DNA of 47,513 nucleotides, taken from assembly GCF_028764065.1 (NCBI RefSeq), contig NZ_JACOFN010000012.1:1-47513 (forward strand), read 5' to 3'. The stretch comes from Fructobacillus sp. CRL 2054. Lineage in GTDB: Bacteria; Bacillota; Bacilli; Lactobacillales; Lactobacillaceae. Numbering within the stretch: position 1 is the stretch's first letter; each line of letters opens with the position of its first letter. This document shows, one piece after another, positions 34,433 through 42,963 of this stretch. Both the position numbers and the translations under genes were made by a program. Below the pieces are notes generated by a model. That model was not told the origin of the DNA, searched no databases, and was given only the letters and a program-made list of their open reading frames with translations.

Positions 34433-35389
34433 ATGACAGAACTATATAAGATTCACTATCCTTTGGATAACAATACCTATAAAGCCACGGACCAGGTTTT
34501 GGTCATGGGTTATTTTGATGGCGTGCATAAGGGCCATCAGGCCGTGATTCGGGCGGCTAAGGAAAGGGCCGACGAATTAGGTTTACCTTTGGCTGTTTTA
34601 ACTTATACGCCATACCCGGGCGTGGTTTTTGAAAAGCAAAGCCTACCTTGGCATGATTTGACACCATTGGACGAGAAGGTGGCCTTGTTGGGGAAATTAG
34701 GCGTGGACCGCGTCTACTGCTTGAATTTGACCTCGAGACTGTCTGCACTTGAACCAGAGAACTTTGTTGAGCAAGTGCTACTGCCTTTGCAGGCCAAAGT
34801 GGTGGCTGCCGGTTATGACCATCTCTACGGACGCCCTGCGGATAAGGCCAACATGGCGCATTTGTCAGGATACGCCCAGGGACGCTTCGAAGTTTTGACT
34901 GTTGGTAAGAAGACGCTTGCTGGGGATGAAACTGCTGAAAAAGTCGCCTCCCGGGACATCCGGGCAGCACTGGCGGATGGTGACTTGGACTTTGCTAATG
35001 CTAGCTTAGGGCGTGCCCATCGGACAACGGGGATTGTGGTTCATGGGGATGCTCGCGGACGGACGCTTGGTTTTCCAACGATTAACGTTTGGACGCCGGA
35101 GCTGGAAACACTGCCAGCACTGGGAATCTACGTGGTGCGCGTTCAAATTGCTGGTCAGACGGTGCAGGGGATGGCCTCGATTGGCCGAAACGTGACTTTT
35201 GAAGCCAACCGGCCGGTCACGGTTGAGATTAACCTACTGGATTTTAACCAGGCTGTTTATGGTGAACCCGTGAAAGTCGATTGGTTGCAGTACCTGCGTG
35301 GGGAAGTGGCCTTTGATTCAGTGGACGATTTAGTGGCGCAATTAGAACGTGATCGAGAAGATACAAGAGAATATTTCAAGAAAAACTAG
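34433..35389 (+). CDS. ribF: Bifunctional riboflavin kinase/FAD synthetase
   Basis: The 318-residue enzyme phosphorylates riboflavin to FMN and adenylylates it to FAD. The N-terminal nucleotidyltransferase domain has GYFDGVHKGHQ (26-36) and a later ISxT-like region read here as SRDIRAAL. The C-terminal flavokinase domain has GRTLGFPTINV and the VEINLLDF block. The start matches homologues (KIHYPLDN near the N-terminus). No Shine-Dalgarno sequence precedes it, and TATAAT lies 7 bases upstream. It is usually joined to truB; here it has its own promoter after the inserted surface gene. Confidence 0.95.
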   Translation: MTELYKIHYPLDNNTYKATDQVLVMGYFDGVHKGHQAVIRAAKERADELGLPLAVLTYTPYPGVVFEKQSLPWHDLTPLDEKVALLGKLGVDRVYCLNLTSRLSALEPENFVEQVLLPLQAKVVAAGYDHLYGRPADKANMAHLSGYAQGRFEVLTVGKKTLAGDETAEKVASRDIRAALADGDLDFANASLGRAHRTTGIVVHGDARGRTLGFPTINVWTPELETLPALGIYVVRVQIAGQTVQGMASIGRNVTFEANRPVTVEINLLDFNQAVYGEPVKVDWLQYLRGEVAFDSVDDLVAQLERDREDTREYFKKN

Positions 35390-35410
35390 TCGGAAGGCTG
35401 GTTTTTTATT
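35382..35410 (+). terminator. Weak terminator at the end of ribF
   Basis: AAAACTAG, which overlaps the stop codon, pairs with CTGGTTTT, followed by T-rich sequence. Some transcription may continue to hrcA. Confidence 0.5.
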
Positions 35411-35460
35411 TTGTATAAAAGCTTTGATAGCAGGCTTTAAGGTGAGATTTTAATCTTCAT

Positions 35461-35487
35461 TTAGCACTCTTTCAAAAAGACTGCTAA
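35461..35487 (+). promoter_or_regulatory. CIRCE operator 1 (HrcA binding site)
   Basis: TTAGCACTC-N9-GACTGCTAA differs from the CIRCE consensus TTAGCACTC-N9-GAGTGCTAA by one base. It lies just upstream of the -35 box. Confidence 0.9.
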
Positions 35488-35494
35488 AAAAGGG

Positions 35495-35522
35495 TTGCAT
35501 TCTATACAAGCTTGCGTATAAT
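35495..35522 (+). promoter_or_regulatory. Promoter of hrcA-grpE-dnaK-dnaJ
   Basis: TTGCAT (35495-35500), a 16-base spacer and TATAAT (35517-35522) lie between the two CIRCE elements. Confidence 0.85.
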
Positions 35523-35527
35523 AAGAA

Positions 35528-35554
35528 TTAGCAGTTGAGGTAATCGAGTGCTAA
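35528..35554 (+). promoter_or_regulatory. CIRCE operator 2
   Basis: TTAGCAGTT-N9-GAGTGCTAA has an intact right arm and two changes in the left arm. It covers the predicted transcription start and leader, so HrcA bound here would block RNA polymerase directly. Confidence 0.88.
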
Positions 35555-35577
35555 ACAAAGAAAGGTCGGGTGCTTTG

Positions 35578-36612
35578 GTGTTAACGGAAAGACAAAAGCG
35601 GATTCTAGCCGCCATCATTTACCAGTACACACAAACCGCCCACGCCGTTGGGTCGAAGACTTTACACGACGAGTTAAACTTAGATGTTTCGCCGGCGACA
35701 ATTCGTAATGAAATGTCTAGCCTGGAAGCAGCTGATTTGATTAAGAAGTTACATACTTCGGCTGGTCGTGTTCCTTCACTTGAAGGTTACCGTTACTACT
35801 TAGACCATCTAATGGGAAAAGCTGGTGTTTCTGACCAGGAAATCCAAATGGTGGCCAAGCAGATTCGGGGTAACTTCCACGAGTTGGATGAGTTACTAGA
35901 TCAAACCGCGAAGTTATTGGCAAAGGAAACCGGGTTAACAGCCTTGGTGCTAAAACCTAAGCCAATTAACTTGAAAATTTCATCCTTTCAGTTAATTCCG
36001 ATGGAGAACCGGCAAGTGATTGCTGTTCTTGCAACATCGGATGGAAAGGTGACATCGCAGACTTTCCGCTTACCAAAGGAATTACCTTTGGATTCGCTAT
36101 CAGGCATGGTGGCTTACATCAACGCGCAGATGGTTGGACGACCTGTTCACGAAGTTCTCTCACTGATGACTTCCGAACAGTTGCCAGTCTTACTATCCCG
36201 CAAGATTGAAAGTCCCGCTGCTTTCCTTCAGTTGTTTGGCGACGTCTTAGCCCGGTCGGTTTCTGAAACCGTTCACCTGGGCGGTCGCTTCAACCTCTTG
36301 GAAGTGGCTGACGATGCCTACATGGATGTTAAATCAGCTCGTAAGATTCTAGAGCTCTTTGATTCACCTGATGCTGTCAGGCATTTGGCGAAAGCCAAGC
36401 CGGGTCAGGTAAACATCCGATTGGGCGAGGAATTACACACGCCGGTCTTAAACGACTTTGCCATGTTGTCAACGGCCTTCACGGTTGGACAGGATGACAG
36501 TGGTGTGATTGCTCTAGTTGGTCCAATGCGATTACCTTACGCCGAACTGTCGCGTTTGCTTTCAGCATTCGCTTCGGCCTTGGATTCAAAACTCATCGAA
36601 TACGATAGATAA
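35578..36612 (+). CDS. hrcA: Heat-inducible transcription repressor HrcA
   Basis: This 344-residue repressor binds CIRCE and needs the GroE chaperonin for activity. The N-terminal winged helix (LTERQKRILAAIIYQYT, then SPATIRNEMSSLE) is followed by the SAGRVPSLEGYRYYLDHL block and the effector/dimerisation domain. GTG 35578 is chosen because homologues begin M-L-T-x-R-Q; TTG 35575 one codon earlier has slightly better spacing from AAAGG. An in-frame GTG at 35548 would place the start inside CIRCE 2. First gene of the operon. Confidence 0.93.
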   Translation: MLTERQKRILAAIIYQYTQTAHAVGSKTLHDELNLDVSPATIRNEMSSLEAADLIKKLHTSAGRVPSLEGYRYYLDHLMGKAGVSDQEIQMVAKQIRGNFHELDELLDQTAKLLAKETGLTALVLKPKPINLKISSFQLIPMENRQVIAVLATSDGKVTSQTFRLPKELPLDSLSGMVAYINAQMVGRPVHEVLSLMTSEQLPVLLSRKIESPAAFLQLFGDVLARSVSETVHLGGRFNLLEVADDAYMDVKSARKILELFDSPDAVRHLAKAKPGQVNIRLGEELHTPVLNDFAMLSTAFTVGQDDSGVIALVGPMRLPYAELSRLLSAFASALDSKLIEYDR

Positions 36613-36624
36613 AAGGAGGCTCTT

Positions 36625-37203
36625 GTGGCCAAGAAGAATCAAGAAGATAAAGTCGAAGAACAAGAAATCCAAGAGGAAGAAAAGGCCCAGGATTTCGCTG
36701 GTGAAAACCCAGAAGCTAAGCCAGAGGAAAAGGCAGAAGAAAAAGAAGCCGACCCAATGGCTGAGTTGAAGCAGCAATTGTCCGAGAAGGATGACGCACT
36801 CTTACGTGCACAGGCTGAGATTCAAAACATCCAGACTCGTAACGCCCGTGAGATGGCCAACATCCGCAAGTATGACGGCCAAAAGTTGGCCGAAGCCATC
36901 TTGCCAGTTGTCGATAACTTGGAACGCGCTTTGGCTGTGGATGCGGAGGGTGACGAAAAAGTCGCTCAAATCCACAAGGGTGTTCAAATTACTTTGAAGA
37001 CCTTGAAGTCAGCATTGACTGCCAACGGTATTCAAGAAGTTGGTCAAGTTGGCGACGACTTTGACCCACAAACGATGCAGGGTGTCCAAACGGTTCCTGC
37101 TGAAGGTGAGTTGAAGGCAGATCAAGTAGCAGCGGTTCTCCAAAAGGGTTACATGCTACAAGATCGTGTTATCCGCCCTGCAATGGTTGCGGTTGCACAG
37201 TAA
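36625..37203 (+). CDS. grpE: Nucleotide exchange factor GrpE
   Basis: The 192-residue homodimeric exchange factor releases ADP from DnaK. It has a long acidic Glu/Lys-rich N-terminal region (about 1-45), a coiled-coil (about 48-110, with RAQAEIQNIQTRNAREMANI) and a C-terminal beta domain ending in VLQKGYMLQDRVIRPAMVAVA. It starts at GTG with AAAGGAGG 5 bases upstream, 12 bases after hrcA. The length and order fit the family. Confidence 0.95.
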   Translation: MAKKNQEDKVEEQEIQEEEKAQDFAGENPEAKPEEKAEEKEADPMAELKQQLSEKDDALLRAQAEIQNIQTRNAREMANIRKYDGQKLAEAILPVVDNLERALAVDAEGDEKVAQIHKGVQITLKTLKSALTANGIQEVGQVGDDFDPQTMQGVQTVPAEGELKADQVAAVLQKGYMLQDRVIRPAMVAVAQ

Positions 37204-37292
37204 GATAACTTACATACATGGTGAATCAACGTTCAACGTACCACACCGAAAAAAGCTAAAAATTGTTTATTAAGGAAAAAGGAGTATCGAAT

Positions 37293-39134
37293 ATGTCAAA
37301 GATTATTGGTATTGATTTAGGAACAACGAACTCTGCTGTTGCTGTTTTGGAAGGTGGTAAGCCAAAGATTATCACCAACCCTGACGGTGGACGGACAACA
37401 CCATCTGTTGTCTCATTTAAGAACGGGGAAACCCAAGTTGGTGACGTGGCAAAGCGCCAAGCCATCACAAACCCTGACACGATTTCATCAATCAAGTCAC
37501 ACATGGGTGAAGCTGGATACAAGGTTAAGGTTGACGGCAAGGAATACACACCACAAGAAATCTCAGCCATGATCTTGCAGTACATCAAGGGCTATGCTGA
37601 AGATTACTTGGGTGAAAAAGTCGACCAAGCGGTTATCACAGTTCCTGCTTACTTCAACGATGCACAACGTCAAGCCACTAAGGATGCTGGTAAGATTGCC
37701 GGTTTGAAGGTTGAACGTATCATCAACGAACCAACGGCCGCTGCTTTGGCCTATGGTTTGGACAAATTGGACAAGGATGAAAAGATTCTTGTTTACGATT
37801 TGGGTGGTGGAACATTTGATGTTTCTATCCTTGAATTGGGTGACGGTGTCTTCGAAGTTTTGTCAACAAACGGTGACACTCACCTTGGTGGTGATGACTT
37901 TGACCAAAAGATTATCGACTACTTGGCTGATGAATTCAAGAAGGAAAACGGCATTGATTTGAAGCAAGACAAGTTGGCCTTGCAACGTTTGAAGGATGCT
38001 GCCGAAGCTGCTAAGAAGACTTTGTCATCAGCTTCAGAAGCACAAATCGATTTGCCATTTATCGCTTCTGGTGACCAAGGCCCATTGCACTTGCAAATGT
38101 CATTGTCACGTGCAAAGTTCAACGAATTGACTGCTGACTTGGTTAAGAAGGCTGAACAACCTGTATTGAACGCCTTGAAGGATGCTGGATTGTCATTCTC
38201 TGACATCGATGAAGTTATCCTTAACGGTGGATCAACTCGTATCCCAGCCGTTCAAGAATCAGTTAAGAAGTTGACTGGTAAGGAACCTAACCACTCAATC
38301 AACCCTGATGAAGCCGTTGCTTTGGGTGCCGCTGTTCAAGGTGGAGTTATCACTGGTGATGTGAAGGACGTTGTTCTTTTGGATGTTACGCCATTGTCAC
38401 TTGGTATCGAAACCATGGGTGGTGTCTTCACGAAGTTGATTGACCGTAACACGACGATTCCTACGTCAAAGTCACAGGTCTTCTCAACTGCTGCTGATAA
38501 CCAACCAGCCGTTGATATCCACGTCTTACAAGGTGAGCGTTCAATGGCTGCCGACAACAAGACATTGGGTCGCTTCCAATTGGCAGACATTCCTGCTGCT
38601 CCACGTGGTGTCCCACAAATCGAAGTTACCTTCGATATTGACCGTAACGGTATCGTAAACGTTTCAGCTAAGGACCTTGGTACTCAGAAGGAACAAAAGA
38701 TTACCATTCAAGCTGCCGGTGGATTGTCTGACGAAGAAATCGAAAAGATGATGAACGACGCCAAGGCAAACGAAGAAGCCGACAACAAGAAGAAGGAAGC
38801 AGTTGAAACTCGTAACAACGCGGATCAATTGATTTTCCAGACTGAAAAGACTTTGGAAGAAGTTGGTGACAAGTTGTCTGAAGAAGACACAAAGCCAACC
38901 AAGGATGCTTTGGAAGCCTTGAAGAAGGCCAAGGAAGATGCAGCTGCTGAAGATGCTGATTTGACTGACTTGAAGGAAAAGTCAGACGCCTTGTCAAAGG
39001 TTGCCCAAGAATTGGCTGCAAAGCTTTACCAACAAGCACAAGCTGCTCAAGGTGCTGCTCAAGGTCAAGCAAAGGATGACAACACTGTCGACGGTGACTT
39101 CGAAGAAGTTAACGATGACGACAAGAAGAAGTAA
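37293..39134 (+). CDS. dnaK: Molecular chaperone DnaK (Hsp70)
   Basis: The 613-residue ATP-driven chaperone has an actin-like ATPase domain (about 1-355, with [29 protein letters not shown] and [13 protein letters not shown]), a linker containing [13 protein letters not shown], a substrate-binding beta domain and a helical lid. The tail is Gln/Ala-rich and ends in acidic Asp/Glu residues followed by KKK, not EEVD. ATG 37293 has AAAGGAG 8 bases upstream; a frame extension to 37263 lacks support. A GAAA-tetraloop hairpin follows before dnaJ. Confidence 0.97.
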   Translation: MSKIIGIDLGTTNSAVAVLEGGKPKIITNPDGGRTTPSVVSFKNGETQVGDVAKRQAITNPDTISSIKSHMGEAGYKVKVDGKEYTPQEISAMILQYIKGYAEDYLGEKVDQAVITVPAYFNDAQRQATKDAGKIAGLKVERIINEPTAAALAYGLDKLDKDEKILVYDLGGGTFDVSILELGDGVFEVLSTNGDTHLGGDDFDQKIIDYLADEFKKENGIDLKQDKLALQRLKDAAEAAKKTLSSASEAQIDLPFIASGDQGPLHLQMSLSRAKFNELTADLVKKAEQPVLNALKDAGLSFSDIDEVILNGGSTRIPAVQESVKKLTGKEPNHSINPDEAVALGAAVQGGVITGDVKDVVLLDVTPLSLGIETMGGVFTKLIDRNTTIPTSKSQVFSTAADNQPAVDIHVLQGERSMAADNKTLGRFQLADIPAAPRGVPQIEVTFDIDRNGIVNVSAKDLGTQKEQKITIQAAGGLSDEEIEKMMNDAKANEEADNKKKEAVETRNNADQLIFQTEKTLEEVGDKLSEEDTKPTKDALEALKKAKEDAAAEDADLTDLKEKSDALSKVAQELAAKLYQQAQAAQGAAQGQAKDDNTVDGDFEEVNDDDKKK

Positions 39135-39163
39135 TTTCAACCTGAAATAACTTTTTATATCAA

Positions 39164-39189
39164 AACAGGCTAGGGAAACCTAGCCTGTT
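39164..39189 (+). other. Stable GAAA-tetraloop hairpin between dnaK and dnaJ
   Basis: AACAGGCTAGG-GAAA-CCTAGCCTGTT is a perfect 11-base-pair stem with a GNRA-type loop, followed by GTACAT and not by a T-run. It is therefore unlikely to be an efficient intrinsic terminator. It may stabilise the 3' end of upstream dnaK mRNA or mark processing, giving more DnaK than DnaJ; that is inference. Confidence 0.8.
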
Positions 39190-39220
39190 GTACATACTAT
39201 GAATTAAAGGAGCTGAGCTT

Positions 39221-40129
39221 GTGAATAATACGGAATTTTATGATCGACTTGGTGTTTCAAAGGACGCCAGTCAGGACGAAATCAAGAAGGCCTACCGAAA
39301 GTTATCCAAAAAGTATCACCCCGATTTGAACCATGAACCAGGGGCTGAGGATAAGTATAAGGAAGTCCAGGAAGCCTGGGAAACACTTGGTGACCCTAAG
39401 AAGCGTCAGCAGTACGACCAATTTGGTGCCGCTGGTGCTAACGGCCAAGGCGGATTTGGTGGCTTTGGTGGCGCACAAGGTGGCTTCGGAGGAGACTTCT
39501 CCGACCTTGGCGATATCTTCTCACAGATGTTCGGTGGTGGCTTCCAGCAGGATCCGAACGCCCCTCGTCAAGGACGTGACTTACAGTACCGCATGCAGTT
39601 GACTTTTGAAGAAGCCATCTTCGGTACTGAAAAGCACGTGAAGTACACGCGTTCACAAAGCGACCACAAGCAAACTGAAGTCAAGGTGAAGGTGCCTGCT
39701 GGTGTTGAAACTGGTCAGCAAATGCGTTTGGCTGGTCAAGGTGAAGACGGTGTTAACGGTGGGCCACGTGGTGACCTTTTCGTTGTCTTTACTGTTGGTG
39801 CTTCAACGAACGGCTTCGAGCGTGATGGTGCGGATATCTATGTTCAACAGGACATTGATTTCGTAACTGCCACATTGGGTGCTGAAATTCCTGTGAAGAC
39901 GGTTCACGGTGACGTGAAGTTGAAGATTCCAGCTGGAACTCAAAACGGCCGTCGCTTCCGTTTGGCAGGCAAGGGTGCACCACGCTTGCGCGGTGCCGGA
40001 TTTGGTAACGAGTACGTCATCGTTAACGTTGTCGTACCAACCAAGTTGAATAAGGAGCAGAAGGCTGCCATGGAAGAATTCGCCAAGGCATCTGGAAAAC
40101 CAGCCGGTAAAAAGGGTATTTTTAAGTAA
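39221..40129 (+). CDS. dnaJ: DnaJ-type co-chaperone lacking the zinc-finger domain
   Basis: The 302-residue Hsp40 partner of DnaK has a J domain (1-70, HPD at 33-35), a Gly/Phe-rich linker (about 71-110), then CTD1 and CTD2 with [35 protein letters not shown] and [16 protein letters not shown]. Canonical DnaJ has four CxxCxGxG repeats after the YTR segment. Here a few residues (SQSDHKQ, 145-151) join straight to [10 protein letters not shown], and the protein contains no cysteine at all. Length is about 70-80 residues short of normal for this reason. It is thus CbpA-like in architecture although it sits in the dnaK operon. The start is GTG with AAAGGAGC upstream. Confidence 0.93.
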   Translation: MNNTEFYDRLGVSKDASQDEIKKAYRKLSKKYHPDLNHEPGAEDKYKEVQEAWETLGDPKKRQQYDQFGAAGANGQGGFGGFGGAQGGFGGDFSDLGDIFSQMFGGGFQQDPNAPRQGRDLQYRMQLTFEEAIFGTEKHVKYTRSQSDHKQTEVKVKVPAGVETGQQMRLAGQGEDGVNGGPRGDLFVVFTVGASTNGFERDGADIYVQQDIDFVTATLGAEIPVKTVHGDVKLKIPAGTQNGRRFRLAGKGAPRLRGAGFGNEYVIVNVVVPTKLNKEQKAAMEEFAKASGKPAGKKGIFK

Positions 40130-40140
40130 TTAATGTATTA

Positions 40141-40178
40141 AAAAAAGCGTTCGAGTTTAATGGCTCGAACGCTTTTTT
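40141..40178 (+). terminator. Terminator of the hrcA-dnaJ operon
   Basis: AAAAAAGCGTTCGAG and CTCGAACGCTTTTTT pair around TTTAATGG. Confidence 0.93.
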
Positions 40179-40247
40179 GTGTCTTTTTATAATGAGAAAT
40201 TAGCCCCAAATCTTCTTTGCTGTATCAATGACCAATTTGATTTTGGC

Positions 40248-41327
40248 TCACTGCTCAGCTTCGGATAGCTTATTTCCTTCTTCGGTAGAAGCAAAGCCGC
40301 ACTGGGTACTCAAGGAAAGCTTGTCTAAGTTGTGGTATTGCGTCGCTTCTTTGACGCGCTTAATAAGACTTTCTTCGTCTTCTAGAGCTGGGTCCTTTGA
40401 TGAAACCAGTCCCAAGACAACTTCTTGGTTATCATGGACTTTTTCAAGGGGGGAGAAGTCACCGGCACGAGGAGTGTCGAATTCCAGGTAAAAGGCTTGA
40501 ACCTTTTCGCGGGCCAGAAGGGTGTCTTCAACTAATCCATAGCCTCCGGCAGCAGCCCAGGTTGAAGCGTAGTTACCACGGCAGACGTGGGTGGAAACAG
40601 CTAGATCGTCGGGAAGGCTTTCTAAGACGCTGTTATTGATTGAGAGGAATTGTTCGGTTAAAGTCTTCACGTCTTCATCTTTGACATGGGTCAACTTACG
40701 GAAGTTTTGATCAACAATCATGCCCCAGGTACAGTCGTCAAACTTGAGATCGCGGCAACCTTCATCGTATAGTGCTTGGATTAACTCTCGGTATGCTTGA
40801 GCGATATCCTTAATTGCTGCCTCTTCCGTTCCGTATACGTCTAGCAAAGCCTTGGTATTTTCTTCACCGCGGGTTAGTTCTTTATAACACTGGGCGGGGG
40901 AAGGGATGCTTTGACGAGCAATCACGTCTTCACCAGTAGTAATCTTTTTGAGGTAGGCAAAGGCCTGTAGGTCGGGATGGTTTTTATTAAAGCGAATCTT
41001 ACCGGTTACACGAGCGGATTCGGGACGGGTGTCCGTGTCATGGAAGTGATAGCCTTCAGGCACTTTGACTTTTTCGATTCCGTCAAAGCCCCAGAATGTG
41101 TCCAAGTGCCACCAGGAACGGCGGAACTCACCGTCGGTCACAAACTTTAAGCCGCTCTCGATTTCCTTTTGGACGAGTTGACTGATTTGTTCGTCTTGAA
41201 CCCGCTTTAGTTCATCGGCTGAGAGTTGGCCTGCTTGGAATTTCTGTTGTGCTTCCTTCAGGGCCTCTGGACGAAGGAATGATCCGACGATATCATAGTG
41301 GATTTCGGTGTTCTTAAATGCTGGCAT
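40248..41327 (-). CDS. MetE-like methionine synthase (YxjG/YxjH type), ends early at an in-frame TGA
   Basis: The 359 residues read belong to the C-terminal, catalytic-barrel type of cobalamin-independent methionine synthase, without the MetE N-terminal half. Such proteins transfer methyl groups to homocysteine from donors that are not settled. Zinc-site segments are STHVCRGNY and the late LSTQCGFASTEEGN. The frame stops at TGA (plus-strand 40248-40250), where TGG (Trp) is expected. The same frame then runs 16 more residues with the family ending AKIKLVIDTAKKIWG to TAA at plus-strand 40200-40202. A truncated but perhaps partly active enzyme, or a fresh pseudogene. A T-box leader upstream supports a methionine-related role. 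ATG 41327 has AAAGGAG upstream. Confidence 0.85.
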   Translation of the reverse strand: MPAFKNTEIHYDIVGSFLRPEALKEAQQKFQAGQLSADELKRVQDEQISQLVQKEIESGLKFVTDGEFRRSWWHLDTFWGFDGIEKVKVPEGYHFHDTDTRPESARVTGKIRFNKNHPDLQAFAYLKKITTGEDVIARQSIPSPAQCYKELTRGEENTKALLDVYGTEEAAIKDIAQAYRELIQALYDEGCRDLKFDDCTWGMIVDQNFRKLTHVKDEDVKTLTEQFLSINNSVLESLPDDLAVSTHVCRGNYASTWAAAGGYGLVEDTLLAREKVQAFYLEFDTPRAGDFSPLEKVHDNQEVVLGLVSSKDPALEDEESLIKRVKEATQYHNLDKLSLSTQCGFASTEEGNKLSEAEQ

Positions 41328-41389
41328 AGTGTGCTCCTTTGTTTTCTAATACGTGAGTTTCTCTGTTATTTGTTCTTATCTTTTAGCAG

Positions 41390-41449
41390 TCATGGTGGAT
41401 TGGTACAGGCTTTGTGTTGAACCTGCTTTTTATTCTTTCTTCTGTACAT
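41390..41449 (-). CDS. Possible 19-codon upstream ORF in the MetE-like gene leader
   Basis: ATG with GGAGA 6 bases upstream opens a 19-residue frame (MYRRKNKKQVQHKACTNPP) that ends at TGA, 62 bases before the MetE-like start and after the T-box terminator. It is basic and unlike known leader peptides. It could be translated when the T-box is read through, or be chance. Confidence 0.3.
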   Translation of the reverse strand: MYRRKNKKQVQHKACTNPP

Positions 41450-41480
41450 TGCTTCTCTCCAATTTTGATATAAAGGCATT

Positions 41481-41762
41481 AAAAAAGTCCCGCAGTCTTT
41501 GTTAAAAAGACTACGGGACGATTGGCTCGTATTACCACCCTGATTCTGCTCCCTATCGCTATGAAGCACTCAACAAGTACGTCTAAAAAAGAGATACTCT
41601 AACGCGGTAACGGGCGCACCCGAAGCTGGCTCATACGAGACGACTCACCAACTTGTTTAACTCCGGGACCATTTTCATCTTCTAAGCAAGGCGAACTCTC
41701 ACCAAAATGTTCGCTCTCTGATTCATGCCGCTGAAAATCACTTATTCCATCAACGTGTTGTT
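41481..41762 (-). promoter_or_regulatory. T-box riboswitch, probably tRNA-Met specific
   Basis: The minus-strand leader contains the T-box motif AGGGTGGTAATACGAG (about 41525-41541), an AAGTGA motif and a long Stem I region. A terminator (GTCCCGTAGTCTTT with AAAGACTGCGGGAC and a T-run) lies at 41481-41520. T-boxes sense uncharged tRNA and prevent termination. An ATG follows a GAAG on the 3' side of the presumed specifier loop, consistent with methionine. The specifier is read by eye, so its identity is less sure than the T-box itself. Confidence 0.85.
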
Positions 41763-41768
41763 GCATAC

Positions 41769-41797
41769 ACAATACCGAGTCATTCTAAACTTGTCAA
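41769..41797 (-). promoter_or_regulatory. Promoter of the T-box leader
   Basis: On the minus strand, TTGACA, a 17-base spacer and TATTGT lie directly upstream of the T-box RNA. The remaining stretch 41798-41875 is AT-rich with no gene seen. Confidence 0.85.
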
Positions 41798-41875
41798 CAT
41801 TTTTTATCATTTTATTTTCATAATCTCATTAAAAATAAATATAAAAAATGCTTAGCATTGCGGTTTAAGGCAAAT

Positions 41876-41908
41876 AAAAAAGCCCGAAAAAATTTCGGGC
41901 ATTTTTTT
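41876..41908 (-). terminator. Terminator of def
   Basis: GCCCGAAA and TTTCGGGC form a stem, with T-runs on both strands. It overlaps the def stop codon. Confidence 0.85.
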
Positions 41909-42482
41909 AAACGTACTTTGTATTGTCGTCGACCTTCCATGGTTCAGCCTTATTGATGTGATCGTAGTAAAGCTTACCGTGAAGGTGGTCGATTTCGTGT
42001 TGGAAGACAATGGCAGGGTAGTTACGCAATGTCTTTTCGTAAGTATCACCCTTTTCGTCTTGGTAGCGAACCTTAATCTTCTTTGAACGGGGAACGAAAC
42101 CAGGAACATCTTCGTCAACGGAAAGACATCCTTCTCCCGTTTCAAGGGCGACACGGCCAACTGTTTCTGAAATAATCACTGGGTTGAAAATAACACCCTT
42201 GAAGTAAGGTTCGTCATCTTCTTCCGCTGGATCTTCAGAAGGAATGAGAATGGCCGTCATTTGAAGTGATTCGCCAACTTGGTTGGCAGCTAATCCAACA
42301 CCGGGACGTAGTCCGTATTTCTCGTTTTGTTCAGGGTCCTGTGACACAACCAAGTAGGTCATCATGTCTTCTGCTAGCTGACGGTGTTCTTCCGAAAGTG
42401 GGAAGGACACTTTTTCGGCTGTCTTCCGCAAGACTGGGTCGCCATCTTTTGTAATCTTATCCATGGTAAAGCGAATTGTCAT
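41907..42482 (-). CDS. def: Peptide deformylase
   Basis: This 191-residue metalloenzyme removes the formyl group from new proteins at the ribosome. Motif I GVGLAANQ is at 61-68, motif II EGCLS at 117-121 with metal ligand Cys119, and motif III QHEIDH at 161-166 with the two metal-binding histidines and the catalytic Glu. Extra insertions around 48-60 and 82-95 fit the type 2 deformylases of Gram-positive bacteria. Start 42482 is preferred because AAAGGTGG lies about 8 bases upstream; ATG 42506 would be almost at the predicted RNA start. Monocistronic. Confidence 0.95.
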   Translation of the reverse strand: MTIRFTMDKITKDGDPVLRKTAEKVSFPLSEEHRQLAEDMMTYLVVSQDPEQNEKYGLRPGVGLAANQVGESLQMTAILIPSEDPAEEDDEPYFKGVIFNPVIISETVGRVALETGEGCLSVDEDVPGFVPRSKKIKVRYQDEKGDTYEKTLRNYPAIVFQHEIDHLHGKLYYDHINKAEPWKVDDNTKYV

Positions 42483-42513
42483 GGGCAAAGCCACCTTTCT
42501 TTTCATACCTTTT

Positions 42514-42542
42514 AGTATAGCAAAAAAGGCGGGGAATGTGAA
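42514..42542 (-). promoter_or_regulatory. Promoter of def
   Basis: On the minus strand, TTCACA, a 17-base spacer and TATACT predict an RNA start near base 42507. Confidence 0.7.
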
Positions 42543-42690
42543 AGCAGGCGCAGGACTTTATCAGTATCATATTATACAGTTTAGCAATAAGTGTGCTTAT
42601 TATTTATTAAAAGTCAGACGGGCATCGTCTGGATATAGTGGACAGTCCTTGTTAAAATGTATTTAGAAAAAGAAATCAAAGGAGTCAAGC

Positions 42691-42963
42691 ATGGCTGATA
42701 ATTATCAACTACCAATTGATGGTAACTGGGATGTGAATGACATGATTGCTGTTTCAAACCTAGTGGATGCTGTTTTGCAGGTCTACGAGGGCGGCTGTGA
42801 CCGAGCATTACTATTAGATGCTCATCAGAAGTTCAGCCAGGTGATTCCATCTAAGGCAGAGCAAAAGCGCTTTGACCGCGACTTCGAAGAACAAACTGGT
42901 CACTCCATTTATCAGACAATGAAGTTGGCGGCCAACGGTAGTAACCGGGTGATTGTTAAGTGA
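42691..42963 (+). CDS. UPF0223-family protein
   Basis: The 90-residue small soluble protein matches the UPF0223 (YktA-like) pattern of Firmicutes: YQLPIDGNWDVNDMIAVSNL near the start, LLDAHQKFSQVIPSKAEQK in the middle and a short C-terminal helix. Its function is unknown. AAAGGAG lies 7 bases before ATG. Its TGA stop overlaps the GTG start of the inositol-monophosphatase-like gene (GTGA), so the two are translationally coupled. A small stem (42615-42631) lies upstream. Confidence 0.88.
   Translation: MADNYQLPIDGNWDVNDMIAVSNLVDAVLQVYEGGCDRALLLDAHQKFSQVIPSKAEQKRFDRDFEEQTGHSIYQTMKLAANGSNRVIVK

Noticed and set aside
39164-39189. dnaK-dnaJ hairpin as an ordinary terminator
   Set aside because: No T-run follows, and dnaJ lacks an obvious promoter of its own.
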